This document shows, in pieces, positions 1-8,915 of a stretch of DNA of 64,000 nucleotides (positions within the stretch are counted from its first letter, which is position 1; every line of letters begins with the position of its first letter). The notes below the pieces were generated by a model. The model had not been told where the DNA came from. It did not search any database and saw only the letters and a list, made by a program, of their open reading frames with translations. Origin of the DNA: an uncultured Flavobacteriaceae bacterium. Its GTDB lineage: Bacteria; Bacteroidota; Bacteroidia; Flavobacteriales; Flavobacteriaceae. The stretch covers positions 1 through 64,000 of the forward strand of contig CAJIYJ010000003.1 of assembly GCA_905181625.1 (NCBI GenBank). The letters are read 5' to 3'. The translations under genes and the position numbers were made by a program.

Positions 1-65
1 TTAGAGTTACTCTTTTTCTTATCAATTTCTAATAATTCATTTTTAACATGTAATCCAACACTCAT
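1..65 (-). CDS. 5' end of a divergent gene, product not recognised (partial)
   Basis: An ATG on the minus strand at 65 opens a frame (MSVGLHVKNELLEIDKK...) that runs off the left edge of the window after 21 codons. A good Bacteroidota-type promoter lies just upstream at 88-119, which supports a real gene start. There are too few residues to name a family. It is divergent from topA. Confidence 0.45.
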   Translation of the reverse strand, partial: MSVGLHVKNELLEIDKKKSNS

Positions 66-87
66 ATATCTTTTATTAAATCTTCTG

Positions 88-119
88 CAAATATAAAATT
101 AAAAATAAATTTATGACAA
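88..119 (-). promoter_or_regulatory. Promoter of the divergent left-edge gene
   Basis: Read on the minus strand, a TTG at 119-117 is followed after 21 bases by TATATTTG at 95-88. This matches the Bacteroidota primary sigma pattern TTTG-N19-21-TAnnTTTG. It lies 22 bases before the ATG at 65. Confidence 0.5.
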
Positions 120-192
120 TATGTCAGTAATGTTTTTAATTAATAATGATTAAAATTCAAGAATGTTAGAAAATAGAATAAAAAAAATAATA

Positions 193-200
193 TACTTTTG
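193..200 (+). promoter_or_regulatory. -7 box of topA promoter
   Basis: TACTTTTG matches the Bacteroidota -7 element TAnnTTTG and ends 20 bases before the topA ATG. I see no clear TTG at the -33 position, so only the -7 box is claimed. Confidence 0.4.
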
Positions 201-220
201 TGGTCTAAAATTTCAAATCA

Positions 221-2704
221 ATGTCTAAAAATTTAGTAATTGTTGAATCTCCTGCCAAAGCCAAAACTATTGAGAAATATCTAGGAAGTGACTTCAAAGT
301 TTCTTCTAGTTATGGTCATATATCTGATTTGCCTTCAAAGGAATTAGGGGTTGATGTTGAAAATGATTTTAAGCCTAAATACATAATTTCTAAAGACAAA
401 AAAGATATAGTTAAAGATTTAAAGAAAAAAACCTTAGCAGCTGATTTTGTATGGCTAGCTAGTGATGAAGACAGAGAGGGAGAAGCTATAGCTTGGCATT
501 TGTTTGAAAGCTTAAAACTTGAGAAAGCAAAAACAAAAAGAATAGTTTTTCGTGAAATCACCAAAAGTGCTATTTTAAAAGCGATTGAAAACCCTAGGGA
601 AATTAATTATAATTTAGTTAATGCTCAGCAAGCAAGAAGAGTTATTGATAGGTTAGTCGGATTTGAAATTTCTCCAATTTTATGGAGGAAAGTTAAGGGT
701 GGGCTTTCAGCTGGAAGAGTGCAATCTGTTGCAGTTAGACTTTTGGTTGACAAGGAAAAAGAAATTAACGATTTTATTACATCATCATCATTTAAAATCT
801 CTGCTAAATTCAGTAATTCAAGTAACGTTGAGTTCACTGCTCAACTTTCAGGTAGTTTTAATTCGTTTGCAGAAGCTAATCTTTTTTTAGAAAAAAGCGC
901 TAAGTCTAATTTTAATATTTTGTCAATAGATAAAAAGCCTGTTAAAAAATCAGCTTCAGCCCCCTTTACTACTTCCACTCTACAACAAGAAGCTTCTAGA
1001 AAACTTGGTTTCAATGTAAGTAGAACTATGTCTGCTGCTCAAAGGTTATATGAGTCAGGAAACATAACCTATATGAGAACTGATAGTGTTAATTTATCTG
1101 ATGATGCCTTAAAGTCTGCAGAAGCTGTAATTTCAAAAAATTACGGAGATGAATATTCAAGAAGAAAAAAATATCAAAATAAAAACAAGGGAGCTCAGGA
1201 AGCGCATGAAGCTATTAGGCCAACAAACTTGGAAAATCAAGAAGTTAACATGGAGTCTGATCAATCGAAGTTATATAGGCTAATTTGGCTTAGAACTATT
1301 GCTTCTCAAATGAGTGATGCTAATCTTGAAAGAACAACTTTCAAAATTGGTTCAAATAATTATAGTGATCAATTTATTACCAAAGGTGAAGTAATAAAGT
1401 TTGACGGATTTTTAAAAGTATATATTGACGGAACTGATAATGAAGAAGACCTGAATAATAGTGGGATATTACCAGCCCTGTCTAATGGTGAAAGTTTAAG
1501 TAATTTAAAAATGATTGCTACAGAAAAATTTTCTCGACCTCCTTACAGATATTCTGAGGCAGCACTTGTAAAAAAAATGGAAGAATTAGGTATAGGAAGA
1601 CCATCAACCTACGCGCCAACTATTACGACTATTCAAAACAGAAAATATGTTGTTAAAGGTTCTTTTGAAGGAGATGAAAGAGAATATAGAGAGCTTATGC
1701 TGAAAAATGGTTCAATCACTTCCAATAAAGGAACTGAGATTAGCGGATCAGATAAAGGGAAGTTAGTTCCAACAGAAGTTGGAATTGTTGTTACAGATTT
1801 TTTGGTTAATAATTTTAAAGATATTTTGAATTATAACTTCACAGCTAGTGTGGAGCAAGATTTTGATAAAATCGCAAATGGAGATAAAGAATGGACAAGT
1901 GTTTTAAAAGAATTTTATTCTTCATTCCATCCTATAGTTGAAGATGTTCAACTGAATGCTGCTAGAGAAACTGGTGAAAGAGTATTAGGAGATGATCCTA
2001 AAACAGGAAGAAAAGTTAGTGTTCGTTTAGGGAAATTTGGACCAATGGCTCAGATTGGTACTGTCGACGAAGAAGAGAAGCCGATTTTTGCAGGACTATT
2101 GCCGGATCAGAAAATCAGTAAAATTACCTTAGAACAAACGTTAGACCTTTTTAAACTGCCATGTTATTTAGGTGATTTTGAAAATGAAAAGATTGAAGCT
2201 AATTCTGGAAGATTCGGTCCATATGTAAAACACAACAACGCTTTTGTTTCTTTACCTAAAGGATTGAGTCCTTTAGAAATCTCTTTAGACAAAGCTATTG
2301 AGTTGATTTTAGAAAAAAGAAAAGCGGATGCTCCCATAAGTAATTATGATGGCTTTGATGTAAGTAAGGGTAAGGGGCGATTTGGCCCATTTATAAAATG
2401 GAATGGATTATTTATTAATGTTAATAAGAATTATGATTTTGACAATTTAAGTCAAGAGGATTGCGCTAGTTTAATTGAAGCTAAAAAGAAAAAAGAAATC
2501 GAAAAACTTCTTAGAATTTGGGAAGATGAAGGTATTAGAATTGAGAAAGCTAGATGGGGCAGGTTTAATGTTATAAAAGGTAAGACTAAAGTCGAATTGC
2601 CAAAAGGAACGGATGTAGATAAGTTTACACTTGAGGACGTAAAAGCTTTATTTCAAAAAAAGAAAACAAAAAAGACATCTCCAAAATCAAAAAAACAAAA
2701 ATGA
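221..2704 (+). CDS. topA: DNA topoisomerase I
   Basis: Type IA topoisomerase that relaxes negative supercoils through a transient 5'-phosphotyrosine link. The N-terminus (MSKNLVIVESPAKAKT) is the TOPRIM domain with its catalytic Glu at residue 9. The DEDREGEAI stretch is the acidic TOPRIM motif. The active-site tyrosine is in YMRTDS, Tyr284. The C-terminal third carries several topoisomerase C-terminal repeats seen as GRFGPYVK and GRFGPFIK, and the protein ends in a Lys-rich tail typical of Bacteroidota TopA. At 827 residues it is full length. The ATG follows a TAnnTTTG promoter box. The stop overlaps the next start (ATGA), so the downstream arginase-fold gene is probably translationally coupled. 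Confidence 0.97.
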   Translation: MSKNLVIVESPAKAKTIEKYLGSDFKVSSSYGHISDLPSKELGVDVENDFKPKYIISKDKKDIVKDLKKKTLAADFVWLASDEDREGEAIAWHLFESLKLEKAKTKRIVFREITKSAILKAIENPREINYNLVNAQQARRVIDRLVGFEISPILWRKVKGGLSAGRVQSVAVRLLVDKEKEINDFITSSSFKISAKFSNSSNVEFTAQLSGSFNSFAEANLFLEKSAKSNFNILSIDKKPVKKSASAPFTTSTLQQEASRKLGFNVSRTMSAAQRLYESGNITYMRTDSVNLSDDALKSAEAVISKNYGDEYSRRKKYQNKNKGAQEAHEAIRPTNLENQEVNMESDQSKLYRLIWLRTIASQMSDANLERTTFKIGSNNYSDQFITKGEVIKFDGFLKVYIDGTDNEEDLNNSGILPALSNGESLSNLKMIATEKFSRPPYRYSEAALVKKMEELGIGRPSTYAPTITTIQNRKYVVKGSFEGDEREYRELMLKNGSITSNKGTEISGSDKGKLVPTEVGIVVTDFLVNNFKDILNYNFTASVEQDFDKIANGDKEWTSVLKEFYSSFHPIVEDVQLNAARETGERVLGDDPKTGRKVSVRLGKFGPMAQIGTVDEEEKPIFAGLLPDQKISKITLEQTLDLFKLPCYLGDFENEKIEANSGRFGPYVKHNNAFVSLPKGLSPLEISLDKAIELILEKRKADAPISNYDGFDVSKGKGRFGPFIKWNGLFINVNKNYDFDNLSQEDCASLIEAKKKKEIEKLLRIWEDEGIRIEKARWGRFNVIKGKTKVELPKGTDVDKFTLEDVKALFQKKKTKKTSPKSKKQK

Positions 2705-3843
2705 TAGCTGAGTATCTTTTACCAGTTAATAATGAAATAGTTGATTTTAAAAATAAATTATCGCCTCTTGCTATTGGAAAAGCTATTACTATTTATGGTG
2801 ATGATCAGTCCAATTTAAAAGGTTTTGATATTGCTTTAATCGGGTTAAGTGAGAGCCGTAAATCAAGTGAAGTAAATAAAAAATATATAGACATTAATTC
2901 ATTTAGAAAAGAGTTTTATTCTCTTTTCTGTGGAGATTGGAATGTCAATATTATTGACATGGGTGATGTTATTAATGGAGAAGATATTTCTGACACTTAT
3001 TTCGCACTTAAAACTATAAATGAATCTCTTTTAGAAAAAAACATAATTTCTTTTTTTATTGGAGGAACTCAAGATTTAACTTTCCCTTTATATCAAGCTT
3101 TTGCAAAAAAAGGAGATTATGTGAACTTAACATCAATTGACAATAAATTTGATTTTGGACAGATTAAAAAAGACTTTGATTCGTCATCTTATATGTCCAA
3201 AATAATAATGGAAAAGGACAATAAGCTAAGTCATTATTGTAATTTAGGGTTCCAAACATTTTTAAATTCTCAGGAAGAAATTGACCTATTAGAAAAATTA
3301 CAATTCGAATCTCATAGATTAGGAAAAATAAACAAAAAAATAGATTTGATAGAGCCAAGTTTAAGATATACAAATCTTTTATCTATAGATTTTAGATCAG
3401 TAAAGGCTTCAGAATTAAATTTTATTCATAACTACCCTAATGGATTTGAAAGTAGTGAAATATGTTCTATTGCAAGATATGCAGGGATGAGTGATAGAAT
3501 TTCATGTGTTGGTGTTTTTGAGGTTTTCCAAAATTCTATTTCAAGTGCTTTGTTAGCTCAAGCTGTATGGTACTTTATAGAAGGATTTTCACTTAGAATA
3601 ATAGAAGATCCTAAATCTGAAAACTTTAAAGGTAAAAGTTATCATATGGATTTAGAAAACCATCAAATTAAGTTCTATCAAAGTGATATAAGTCAAAAAT
3701 GGTGGTTTGAACTAATAGAGGAAAATAGCAATAAGTTAATTGATGTTTCGTTATATCCATGTGGACATGAGGATTATTTAGAGGCTTGTAATGACGATAT
3801 TTCTGATAAATTATTGTTAAGTTTGAAAAGAAATTTAATATAA
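2701..3843 (+). CDS. Arginase/formimidoylglutamase-fold protein with a degenerate metal site
   Basis: The 380-residue protein aligns by eye with the ureohydrolase (arginase, agmatinase, formimidoylglutamase) family. The three metal-binding signatures are present in outline but altered. The GGDHS position reads GGTQD (His replaced by Gln124). The DAHxD position reads DNKFD (Asp147 and Asp151 kept, His replaced by Lys149). The SxDxD position reads SIDFR (Asp230 kept, second Asp replaced by Arg232). Three of the six usual Mn2+ ligands are therefore missing, and hydrolase activity is doubtful. The start overlaps the topA stop and the gene precedes gldK. In my recollection, flavobacteria often carry such a protein between topA and gldK, so a role linked to the T9SS is possible but unproven. 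The label formimidoylglutamase should not be taken as function. Confidence 0.8.
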   Translation: MIAEYLLPVNNEIVDFKNKLSPLAIGKAITIYGDDQSNLKGFDIALIGLSESRKSSEVNKKYIDINSFRKEFYSLFCGDWNVNIIDMGDVINGEDISDTYFALKTINESLLEKNIISFFIGGTQDLTFPLYQAFAKKGDYVNLTSIDNKFDFGQIKKDFDSSSYMSKIIMEKDNKLSHYCNLGFQTFLNSQEEIDLLEKLQFESHRLGKINKKIDLIEPSLRYTNLLSIDFRSVKASELNFIHNYPNGFESSEICSIARYAGMSDRISCVGVFEVFQNSISSALLAQAVWYFIEGFSLRIIEDPKSENFKGKSYHMDLENHQIKFYQSDISQKWWFELIEENSNKLIDVSLYPCGHEDYLEACNDDISDKLLLSLKRNLI

Positions 3844-3857
3844 TTAATTCAAAATTC

Positions 3858-3865
3858 TATTTTTG
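3858..3865 (+). promoter_or_regulatory. Possible -7 box upstream of gldK
   Basis: TATTTTTG fits TAnnTTTG and ends 22 bases before the gldK ATG, in the short gap after the arginase-fold gene. No -33 TTG at proper spacing is evident. A gldKLMN operon promoter here is plausible. Confidence 0.35.
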
Positions 3866-3887
3866 TAGAATAAATATTGTTATTTTT

Positions 3888-5375
3888 ATGGGCTTTAAGT
3901 TGAATAAAATTAAATCTTTGGTGAAAAAAATATTATTATTTCTCGTTATATCGGTTTTCTTAATTTCCTGTTCTAAAGGTGATAGAGGAGAGCTTATGGG
4001 CAACAAAGGGAAGAAGTTTTTTCCAGACAAACCTACCGGTATGTTATTAATTCCAAGTGGAGCTTTTTTAATGGGTATGGCAGATGCTGACATGGCTCAA
4101 CTAGAAAATGCACCAACAAGTACTGTTTCTATAAAAGCTTTTTATATGGACGAAACAGAAATTACTAATGGAGAGTATAGGCAGTTTGTTAACTGGGTAA
4201 GAGACTCTATAGTTAGAGATGCTCTAGCTAAACGTGCCATTACAGAACTTGGACCAACTCCTAGTCAAGAAGATTTAGATACTGATAACAGTATAAATAG
4301 TTTTTTTCCTAAATATCAAGTTCCTGAAGATGTTGCTGATGAAGAAAAGAATGGATATACTAAATATAAAGAACAGTGGTCACTTGAAATTAGTGAGTTC
4401 GATAAAGATACTTACAACTTAAATAACGAAGTTGATATAATTTGGGGTAGAGAAGATTATCCAGATTTAGCTTACGCCGAAGTAATGGAAGGTGAGTTTG
4501 GTGAAGGAACAGGTTTTTTCCTGTCTAAAGAAGAATCATTTAATGGTGATAGAACATTTAATACAAAGAAAATAGAATACGTTTATGATTTCTTTGATGC
4601 TGCTGCTGCTGTAAAAGCTAAAAGCGAAACAAGAAAAGAATATTTTAAACAAAGGACAATTCAAATTTATCCTGATACAACTTCATGGATTAGAGATTTT
4701 AATTATAGTTATAATGAGCCTATGCACAATGATTATTTTTGGCATGATGCTTATAATGATTATCCAGTGGTTGGTATTTCTTGGGAACAAGCCAGTGCTT
4801 TTGCACATTGGAGAACAATGTATAAAAATCAATATCAAAGAACTAAGAAAAAAGAAGGGCAAAGATTGCCATCGTTTAGATTGCCTAGTGAAGCGGAATG
4901 GGAATATGCTGCCAGAGGAGGCTTAGAATCTGGAACTTATCCTTGGGGAGGACCTTATACTTTAGATTCTAAAGGATGTTTTTTAGCTAACTTCAAACCT
5001 AACAGAGGTGATTATGCATCTGATAATGCGCTTTACACCGTAGAGGCTAAATCTTATTGGGCAAACGATTACGGTTTATATAATATGGCTGGTAATGTTT
5101 CAGAATGGACTGAATCAGCTTATGATAAAGGTGCTTATGAATTTGATTCTGGATTAAATCCTAATGTTAATAATGGTGCTTACGCTAATGATTCTACTAA
5201 TTTAAGAAAAGTTGTTAGGGGAGGTTCTTGGAAGGACGTAGCCTACTTCTTAAGAGTTAGTACAAGAGATTATGAATATCAAAAAGAAAAAAGATCGTAT
5301 ATTGGATTTAGAACTGTACAAGATTATCTTGGAGAAGATATTGGTATAGACGACAACCCAAATAAAGTATTTTAA
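3888..5375 (+). CDS. gldK: T9SS outer-membrane-ring lipoprotein GldK
   Basis: GldK (PorK family) forms, with GldN, the periplasmic ring of the type IX secretion/gliding machine. A lipoprotein signal peptide is visible, with the lipobox Cys in FLISCSKG. The mature part is a formylglycine-generating-enzyme/sulfatase-modifying fold used structurally. Its segments include GMLLIPSGAFLMG, ETEITNGEYRQF, FRLPSEAEWEYAARGG, NMAGNVSEW, VVRGGSW and a C-terminal GFRTV. An insertion of nearly 200 residues between the first and second parts of the fold is normal for GldK. The length of 495 residues is close to the family norm. It is first in the co-directional set gldK-gldL-gldM-gldN. Confidence 0.96.
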   Translation: MGFKLNKIKSLVKKILLFLVISVFLISCSKGDRGELMGNKGKKFFPDKPTGMLLIPSGAFLMGMADADMAQLENAPTSTVSIKAFYMDETEITNGEYRQFVNWVRDSIVRDALAKRAITELGPTPSQEDLDTDNSINSFFPKYQVPEDVADEEKNGYTKYKEQWSLEISEFDKDTYNLNNEVDIIWGREDYPDLAYAEVMEGEFGEGTGFFLSKEESFNGDRTFNTKKIEYVYDFFDAAAAVKAKSETRKEYFKQRTIQIYPDTTSWIRDFNYSYNEPMHNDYFWHDAYNDYPVVGISWEQASAFAHWRTMYKNQYQRTKKKEGQRLPSFRLPSEAEWEYAARGGLESGTYPWGGPYTLDSKGCFLANFKPNRGDYASDNALYTVEAKSYWANDYGLYNMAGNVSEWTESAYDKGAYEFDSGLNPNVNNGAYANDSTNLRKVVRGGSWKDVAYFLRVSTRDYEYQKEKRSYIGFRTVQDYLGEDIGIDDNPNKVF

Positions 5376-5414
5376 AAAATTATAAAATTTATCATTAACT
5401 AAAAATAAAATAAA

Positions 5415-6017
5415 ATGAAAGCAATTAAACACAAGAGATTTTTTATTCCAGACAACGTTTTAGAATTAATGTTTGGTTTGGGTGCAGCTATTGTAATTAT
5501 AGGTGCTCTTCTAAAAATAACTCATGGAGATTTTATATTTTCTGGTAATGTATGGTTAACATTTGGTCTGATAACAGAGGCAATAATTTTCGGTATTTCT
5601 GGTGTAAAAGGCTATATGACGATAGATCCTGATGGTTTTGAAAGTGGAGATGACATAGAAACTCTTGAAGTTGAGACTCATGAACTTGCAAAGGCTGTAG
5701 CTACTTCAATAAGTAAGATCACCAAATTAAATGAGGACCTTGCTTCTGCAAGTTTGTCTATTGGTAAATTACATGTTCCTGCAGATATGAACAGCCATAT
5801 GAGTGAATATAATGCAAACATTCATACAGGAGCTGTTAAGCTAGGTGAAATCAATAAGCTTTATGAATCTTTAAGTAGTCATTTAGTGGAAGTTAATTCT
5901 TCAACCAGTGAAATGCACGTTCCTGAAGGATTAAATGAAGAGCTAGCTAAAATGAAAAATAAAGTTGCACAACTTAACGTGAAATACAAAGGTGTGCTTA
6001 ACGCTATGAATAATTAA
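5415..6017 (+). CDS. gldL: T9SS/gliding motor inner-membrane protein GldL
   Basis: GldL makes the stator-like proton-driven motor with GldM in the inner membrane. Two transmembrane helices are visible at about residues 15-34 and 45-63. The second contains Glu55 (LITEAIIF), matching the acidic residue this family uses for proton coupling. Lys34 closes the first helix. The rest is a helical, partly coiled-coil cytoplasmic domain rich in Ser and Glu. The length is 200 residues. It lies 39 bases after gldK and is followed by gldM after a 20-base AT-only spacer made of repeated TAATTAATAA units. Confidence 0.95.
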   Translation: MKAIKHKRFFIPDNVLELMFGLGAAIVIIGALLKITHGDFIFSGNVWLTFGLITEAIIFGISGVKGYMTIDPDGFESGDDIETLEVETHELAKAVATSISKITKLNEDLASASLSIGKLHVPADMNSHMSEYNANIHTGAVKLGEINKLYESLSSHLVEVNSSTSEMHVPEGLNEELAKMKNKVAQLNVKYKGVLNAMNN

Positions 6018-6037
6018 TAATTAATAATTAATAAATT

Positions 6038-7759
6038 ATGGCAGGAAAATTAGATACAAGGCAGAAAATGATAAACATGATGTATCTCGTGTTTATAGCT
6101 ATGCTTGCACTTAATATTGGTAAAGAAGTTCTTGCTACTCTAGGAAATTTAAGTAGTGATTTAGAGGCTTCAACTAGACAAGTTGAAACTGCCTCTGATG
6201 AAGTATATGCTAAAATAGCAGCTAATGCCAGTACCTCATTAAATTATGAGATACCGGCAATTATGGTTTTAAAAATGAAAAAAGAAGCTGACGATTTTTA
6301 TGATTTTATTCAAGTTATTAAAGATTCGTTGATAGTAGGTGAAGATGGAGTGAAAAATAAGTACCAAAACCAAGTTGTTGATAAGGAAACTGGTGAAAAG
6401 TTTTTTGTTACTTCTTATCAAGAAATGGATAAATCAGAGATTTTAGATGATATGTTTTTTGATGGAGATATCATGTCTGTTAAAGGAGAGGAATATGTGG
6501 CTAAATTCAAGAATTTTCCTAGCTCTATTAAGGATGTTGTCGAGGAATTAGTGTTTAGAGAAGAAGAATCTAAAGTAGCCAAAACTCAATTAGATGGTTC
6601 GAAACAAAAAGAATCTGTTGAAGTTGTTTATAATTTTGAGGCTGTAAATTCTGTTGCAAGTGAGCGTTTTAACTATTCTGAAAAAGTATTAAAAGAAGAT
6701 GGGACAAAGCAAGAATTTTTAAATTATAACTTTCAAGGATTTCCTGTGATTGCATCAATTGCGAAATTAACTAAAATCCAAAGTGATATAAGATTCATAG
6801 AAAATTCAGTTTTAAATGAAATTAACAACGCTCTTGGTGGTGGTAGTTTAAATTCTTTCCAGACTTTACTAGTTTCTGAAAAACCTACATTTTATACATC
6901 TGAAACGGTAAATGCTTCTATAGTAATGGGTAAAAAAGATGCTGCCTATGAGCCTGACAGAGTAGAACTTTTTATTAATGGAACTCAACTTAAAAAGACT
7001 GAATATTCCATTGTAAAAGGAGCAGTAGTTTTAAACAAAAGAATTCCATCAGCAGGGACTTATGATTTGACGGGATTTATTTATAAAAATAATGTTGATA
7101 CTCAGGAAGAAGAAAAAATACCAGTTAATTTAAAGTTAGAAATTACAAGAGAACCTAATTCAGCTGTTGTTTCTGCTGATAATATGAAAGTATTTTACAG
7201 AGGGCTTAGAAATCCAACTTCGATTTCTATCCCTGGAGTTGCAGCTAATACAATAGTTCCTTCTAGTAAAAACGCTAAATTTTCTAAATCTAAAAAAGGG
7301 TGGGCCGCTCAACCTACTAATTCTAAAGCTAAAGAAATGAAGATTACTGTTTCTGGAATGCTTAATGGGAAAAGAAAGAACTTTAATGGTGGAACTTTTA
7401 GAATATTAAATGCTCCCCCTGGAAAAGGTTCTGTAAAAGGAATGGGTAAAGTATTAAGAACAGGTCAATCTGGATCAAAAACTTTAATTAGTAATGGTCT
7501 TATAACAGGTGAAAAACCTAAGAATTTTTTCTATGATTATTCTATAGATGTTACAGGTTATGATATTAAAGTTGGTAATAATACATCGATATCAGTTAAA
7601 GGAAATAAAGTAAGTGCCAGTAAGGACGCTGCTAGAATTATTAAAAGTTCTAGTAAAGGAACTGTTGTGCAAATATTAAACATTAGAGCTAGTATGAGAG
7701 ATGGAGATGTTGTTACTCCAAATTACGAAGTTGAACAATTTTATATTATTATTGAATAA
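6038..7759 (+). CDS. gldM: T9SS/gliding motor protein GldM
   Basis: GldM anchors in the inner membrane and spans the periplasm as a dimer of stacked Ig-like domains, transmitting motor force to the GldK/GldN ring. The start MAGKLDTRQKMINMMYLVF is the family signature: a short cytoplasmic segment with Arg8, then one transmembrane helix (about residues 11-31), followed by a long periplasmic part. The four-helix first periplasmic region and the Gly/Ser-rich C-terminal domains (TGYDIKVG, NYEVEQF at the end) fit. At 573 residues it is somewhat longer than typical GldM. The stop overlaps gldN as TAATG. Confidence 0.95.
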   Translation: MAGKLDTRQKMINMMYLVFIAMLALNIGKEVLATLGNLSSDLEASTRQVETASDEVYAKIAANASTSLNYEIPAIMVLKMKKEADDFYDFIQVIKDSLIVGEDGVKNKYQNQVVDKETGEKFFVTSYQEMDKSEILDDMFFDGDIMSVKGEEYVAKFKNFPSSIKDVVEELVFREEESKVAKTQLDGSKQKESVEVVYNFEAVNSVASERFNYSEKVLKEDGTKQEFLNYNFQGFPVIASIAKLTKIQSDIRFIENSVLNEINNALGGGSLNSFQTLLVSEKPTFYTSETVNASIVMGKKDAAYEPDRVELFINGTQLKKTEYSIVKGAVVLNKRIPSAGTYDLTGFIYKNNVDTQEEEKIPVNLKLEITREPNSAVVSADNMKVFYRGLRNPTSISIPGVAANTIVPSSKNAKFSKSKKGWAAQPTNSKAKEMKITVSGMLNGKRKNFNGGTFRILNAPPGKGSVKGMGKVLRTGQSGSKTLISNGLITGEKPKNFFYDYSIDVTGYDIKVGNNTSISVKGNKVSASKDAARIIKSSSKGTVVQILNIRASMRDGDVVTPNYEVEQFYIIIE

Positions 7760-8616
7760 TGAAATTTAATTATACATCTATTTTAGCGTGTTTGTTTGTG
7801 TTAATATTTTTAGAGGGTTATGGTCAATCAAACCTTTTGAATGCTGTTGATCCAATAGAAATAGGTCAAAAGAATATTGATCAAAAACAATCCGATACAG
7901 ATTCATTCTTAGAGTATAATCTTATAGATGATAGAGATATTCTTTGGTCTAAAATTGTATATGAATACATTGATTTAGATGAAAAATTAAATTTCCCTTT
8001 GTTATTTCCAACCTATGATGATCCTAATGAAAGAATCAGAAAGTCTTTATGGCGCGTAATTAGGGAGAATATTATTGATGGAAAAATAACAAAAATTTAT
8101 CAAGGTGATGAGGATAATTTTAATTATCCTATGACCAATTTAGAAGCTAAAGAAAAAATATCTATTCAATTAGAATTTGCAGATGGATCTTCTATTCCTA
8201 AGGAAGTAGAGTCAACAGACATTTCCGGATATAAGATTAAAGGAATGTGGTATTTTGATAAAAAAATTGGAGAAATGCGCTACCGTTTACTTGGACTAAT
8301 GCCTGTTGGTGAAGATGTTAAACAAGATGAGGAACTAGACGAAAGGAATACTAATTTATTTTGGATTTGGTATCCTAGTATTAGAGAAGTTCTTCACGCT
8401 GCAGAAGTGTATAATGACAAAAATAATGCTACAAGAATCTCTTTTGATCAACTACTAGTTTCTAGACGATTTAATTCTTATATCTATAAAGAAGATAATA
8501 TGTATGGCAATAGATTTATTAAAGATTACAAAAAACCTGGTCTTGAATCTATTTTAGAATCTGAAAGAATTAAAAAAGAAATTCTTGACTTTGAGCAAGA
8601 TATGTGGAATAGATAA
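7759..8616 (+). CDS. gldN: T9SS ring protein GldN
   Basis: GldN (PorN family) is the periplasmic partner of GldK in the T9SS ring. An N-terminal signal peptide is visible (MKFNYTSILACLFVLIF..GYGQ). Family-typical features follow: WSKIVYEYIDLDEKLNFPL, then ERIRKSLW, then a region around IKGMWYFDKKIGEMRYRLLG and FWIWYPSIREVLHA. The length of 285 residues agrees with the family. The start is the ATG of TAATG at the end of gldM. This is the last gene of the gldKLMN set, followed by about 300 bases of non-coding DNA. Confidence 0.94.
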   Translation: MKFNYTSILACLFVLIFLEGYGQSNLLNAVDPIEIGQKNIDQKQSDTDSFLEYNLIDDRDILWSKIVYEYIDLDEKLNFPLLFPTYDDPNERIRKSLWRVIRENIIDGKITKIYQGDEDNFNYPMTNLEAKEKISIQLEFADGSSIPKEVESTDISGYKIKGMWYFDKKIGEMRYRLLGLMPVGEDVKQDEELDERNTNLFWIWYPSIREVLHAAEVYNDKNNATRISFDQLLVSRRFNSYIYKEDNMYGNRFIKDYKKPGLESILESERIKKEILDFEQDMWNR

Positions 8617-8915
8617 TTTTATTTTCCTATTATACTTTTAACTCTACCATCCGAATATTCAGCGAACTACTTTTATTATATAATTTCTTTTTTTATCCTA
8701 TTTTTTTCATTTAAAAAGATTATTTTCAAAACTTGCCCATTTCTTTTTTTTGATTTGAATGTTTTTACCGTATAATTATTCGCATATTATTATTTGAGAT
8801 TCACTTTAAATACAAAGCTTATATAAACATTTAACCAGGTATTGCGTCATTTTTAATAATTTTAATTTATTTAATTTTTCATTTTTTTCGTTATATCTAA
8901 CAATTATCCATCCAT
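8617..8915. other. Intergenic region between gldN and the giant surface-protein gene
   Basis: These 299 bases are very AT-rich, with many T-runs and no credible gene on either strand. TATTATTTG at 8788-8796 resembles a TAnnTTTG -7 box with one extra spacer base and could belong to the promoter of the giant gene, leaving a leader of about 110 bases. I see no strong intrinsic terminator hairpin for the gldKLMN operon. Confidence 0.4.
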
